This document shows, piece by piece, positions 16,158 to 17,036 of a DNA stretch of 17,036 nucleotides. The translations under genes and the position numbers were made by a program. Origin of the DNA: Solirubrobacterales bacterium 70-9 (lineage in GTDB: Bacteria > Actinomycetota > Thermoleophilia > Solirubrobacterales > 70-9); assembly GCA_001898095.1 (NCBI GenBank), contig MKSH01000010.1, positions 1 through 17,036 on the forward strand, written 5' to 3'. Position 1 is the stretch's first letter, and each line of letters starts with the position of its first letter. Under the pieces are notes generated by a model that saw only the letters and a program-made list of their open reading frames with translations, had not been told where the DNA came from and ran no database searches.

Positions 16158-16609
16158 TCGCGGGTCATGCCGTCGCGGGCGATGCCGAGAGCATGCAGCA
16201 CCCTCTCGATCGCCCCGGCGTCGATGCGATGCCTGTCGTACTCGACCCTGACGAACCCCTGCGGGGCGACCTCTGCGTCGAGGACCCCGGCCAGGCCTCG
16301 TAGTGCCTCGCCCACCTCCCGCTCGGCGCGCTCGTCCTCGATCCAGCCGACCGCCCAGAGGAGGTGGCCGATCTCGTCGGTCACATGCGAGCCCTTCTCG
16401 CGGGCGAGGCGCTCGATCGTGGCGGCGTCGATCAGCGCCGGGTCATGGTGGGCGCAGATCCGCGGCGAGTCGTGGTCGCCGGCGAGATGCACCCGCAGGA
16501 TGCCCGGCATCGACCGCAGCTCGCAGGCCAGAAGCGCCACACAGCGGTCTCCACGATCGGCCACCTCGGGCAGGAGGACCGGGACGTCGAACTGCACCTT
16601 GGCGGACAT
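16133..16609 (-). CDS. Soluble two-domain HMA-like protein without CxxC, resembles a detached P1B-ATPase N-terminus
   Basis: The 158-aa protein has no signal peptide or membrane segment. Residues 5-72 (VQFDVPVLLPEVADRGDRCVALL..., R-I-C52-A-H54-H55-D-P, IERLAREKGSHV) match, from memory, the non-CxxC half of the N-terminal region of many bacterial Cd/Zn ATPases, where 'CLHYDPxL..ERLAR' precedes a classic HMA domain. Residues 78-145 sit where that HMA domain would follow (GVLDAEVAPQGFVRVEYD, then IERVLHALGI), but its metal loop GMxCxxC reads GWIEDERA. Remaining possible ligands are C23, C29, C52, H54 and H55. AAGGAG lies 4 nt before the ATG at 16609. It may deliver metal to, or regulate, the nearby ATPase that lacks an HMA domain, or be a non-binding relic. 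It overlaps the NRAMP gene end by 25 bp. Confidence 0.7.
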   Translation of the reverse strand: MSAKVQFDVPVLLPEVADRGDRCVALLACELRSMPGILRVHLAGDHDSPRICAHHDPALIDAATIERLAREKGSHVTDEIGHLLWAVGWIEDERAEREVGEALRGLAGVLDAEVAPQGFVRVEYDRHRIDAGAIERVLHALGIARDGMTRDQPPKKVW

Positions 16610-16619
16610 GAGGCTCCTT

Positions 16620-16642
16620 CCGTGGCTGGCGAGAGCCCACGG
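16620..16642 (-). other. 5'-leader hairpin of the HMA-like gene
   Basis: CCGTGG (16620-16625) and CCACGG (16637-16642) form a 6-bp stem with an 11-nt loop, just upstream of the AAGGAG Shine-Dalgarno. It could modulate translation of the HMA-like gene. The stem is short, so this is tentative. Confidence 0.3.
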
Positions 16643-16709
16643 TAGGGGGAGCGTGTTAGGCATCCCTAAAAATGGACCCCCAGACCGCCGGACGAGCGAC
16701 CGACCGCCT

Positions 16710-17024
16710 TCAGTCGAAGAGCTCGCCGAAGAAGCCGCGCTTGCGGCGCCCGCCCCCGTGCTTCCCGCTGCCTCCACCGTGGCCGCCTCCGCCGTGGTGG
16801 CCACGGTTGCCCCCGGGGAGATAGTCCGAGAACGATCCACGGGTCGAGGGGTCGGCACCGAGATAGGAGCTCTCCGCCCCCATCAGCTGCTCGAGCTCGC
16901 CCCGGTCGAGGAAGATCCCGCGGCACTCTTCGCACTGGTCGATGGTGATCCCGTTGCGCTCGTAGGTGCGCATGTCGGCGCGGCACTTCGGGCACTTGAT
17001 CTGCTCTTGGGTCGGCGTGTTCAT
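16710..17024 (-). CDS. Zinc-ribbon (zf-TFIIB type) protein with Gly/His-rich tail
   Basis: The 104-aa protein begins with a four-cysteine zinc ribbon: C11-P-K-C14 and C31-E-E-C34, in the arrangement KCPKCRADM...IDQCEECRGIFLDRGELEQL typical of zf-TFIIB small bacterial proteins. Role unknown; these are usually short cytoplasmic proteins. The second half is disordered: GGNRGHHGGGGHGGGSGKHGGG, then RRKRGFFGELFD. The Gly/His tail could bind Ni, Zn or Cu, but Gly/His or Gly/Arg tails are common in this family. It lies about 100 bp upstream of the HMA-like gene on the same strand, so they may be co-transcribed. AAAGG, 7 nt before the ATG, sits at the window edge. Confidence 0.85.
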   Translation of the reverse strand: MNTPTQEQIKCPKCRADMRTYERNGITIDQCEECRGIFLDRGELEQLMGAESSYLGADPSTRGSFSDYLPGGNRGHHGGGGHGGGSGKHGGGRRKRGFFGELFD

Positions 17025-17036
17025 GGCGTGGCCTTT

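Noticed and set aside
15077-16303. 408-aa plus-strand frame inside the NRAMP gene
   Set aside because: Out-of-frame shadow rich in Arg/Pro/Asp; the NRAMP frame carries DPGN and MPH.

Overview
The window is high-GC DNA (GC-ending codons, GTG/TTG starts, actinobacterial-type metal genes), most like an actinobacterium; a deep lineage such as Thermoleophilia is possible but not shown. It is almost entirely a metal-handling cluster: three P1B-type metal ATPases of three different classes, each next to a different type of metal or stress repressor (BlaI/CopY type, CsoR, CadC-type ArsR), plus secreted Met/His-rich proteins, a copper chaperone, an NRAMP transporter and a detached metal-ATPase N-terminal domain. 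No tRNA, rRNA, CRISPR array, insertion sequence or phage gene was seen.

Layout. 1-5872 (+): BlaI-family repressor and BlaR1-like membrane protease (4-nt overlap), a small membrane protein with a CPxC motif, a tiny His/Met membrane protein, a secreted Met/His-rich protein with two repeated domains, a strong terminator-like hairpin, then a CopB-like P1B ATPase with an unusual CPD membrane motif. BlaI/CopY-like dyads with TGTA half-sites lie before the third gene and before the ATPase, with weaker copies before blaI and in the 6.5 kb divergent region. 5869-6939: a DUF1360 membrane protein (-) divergent from a stand-alone receiver domain (+). 7061-10004: the copper module copZ-copA (-) divergent from csoR (+), with two CsoR-type operators between them. 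10085-10599: a decayed TetR-type regulator. 10795-11941: a second pair made of a tiny His/Met membrane protein and a secreted Met-rich protein (DUF305 lipoprotein). 11942-12400: no convincing gene. 12401-14814 (-): cadC-type ArsR repressor and a CtpG-like ATPase with an APC motif and a Cys-rich tail. 14865-16157 (+): NRAMP transporter. 16133-17024 (-): an HMA-like soluble protein without CxxC, and a zinc-ribbon protein.

How they may work together (inference): CsoR would derepress copZ-copA, so that CopZ hands Cu(I) to CopA for export; the BlaI/BlaR pair would control a second export line (the CPD ATPase and secreted metal-binding proteins); CadC would control Cd/Zn/Pb-type efflux by the APC ATPase; NRAMP would balance Mn/Fe supply. 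The repressor genes and the receiver gene each have a -10-like hexamer 6-7 nt before the start codon and no usable Shine-Dalgarno, suggesting leaderless transcripts, whereas most transport and secreted-protein genes have clear Shine-Dalgarno sequences.
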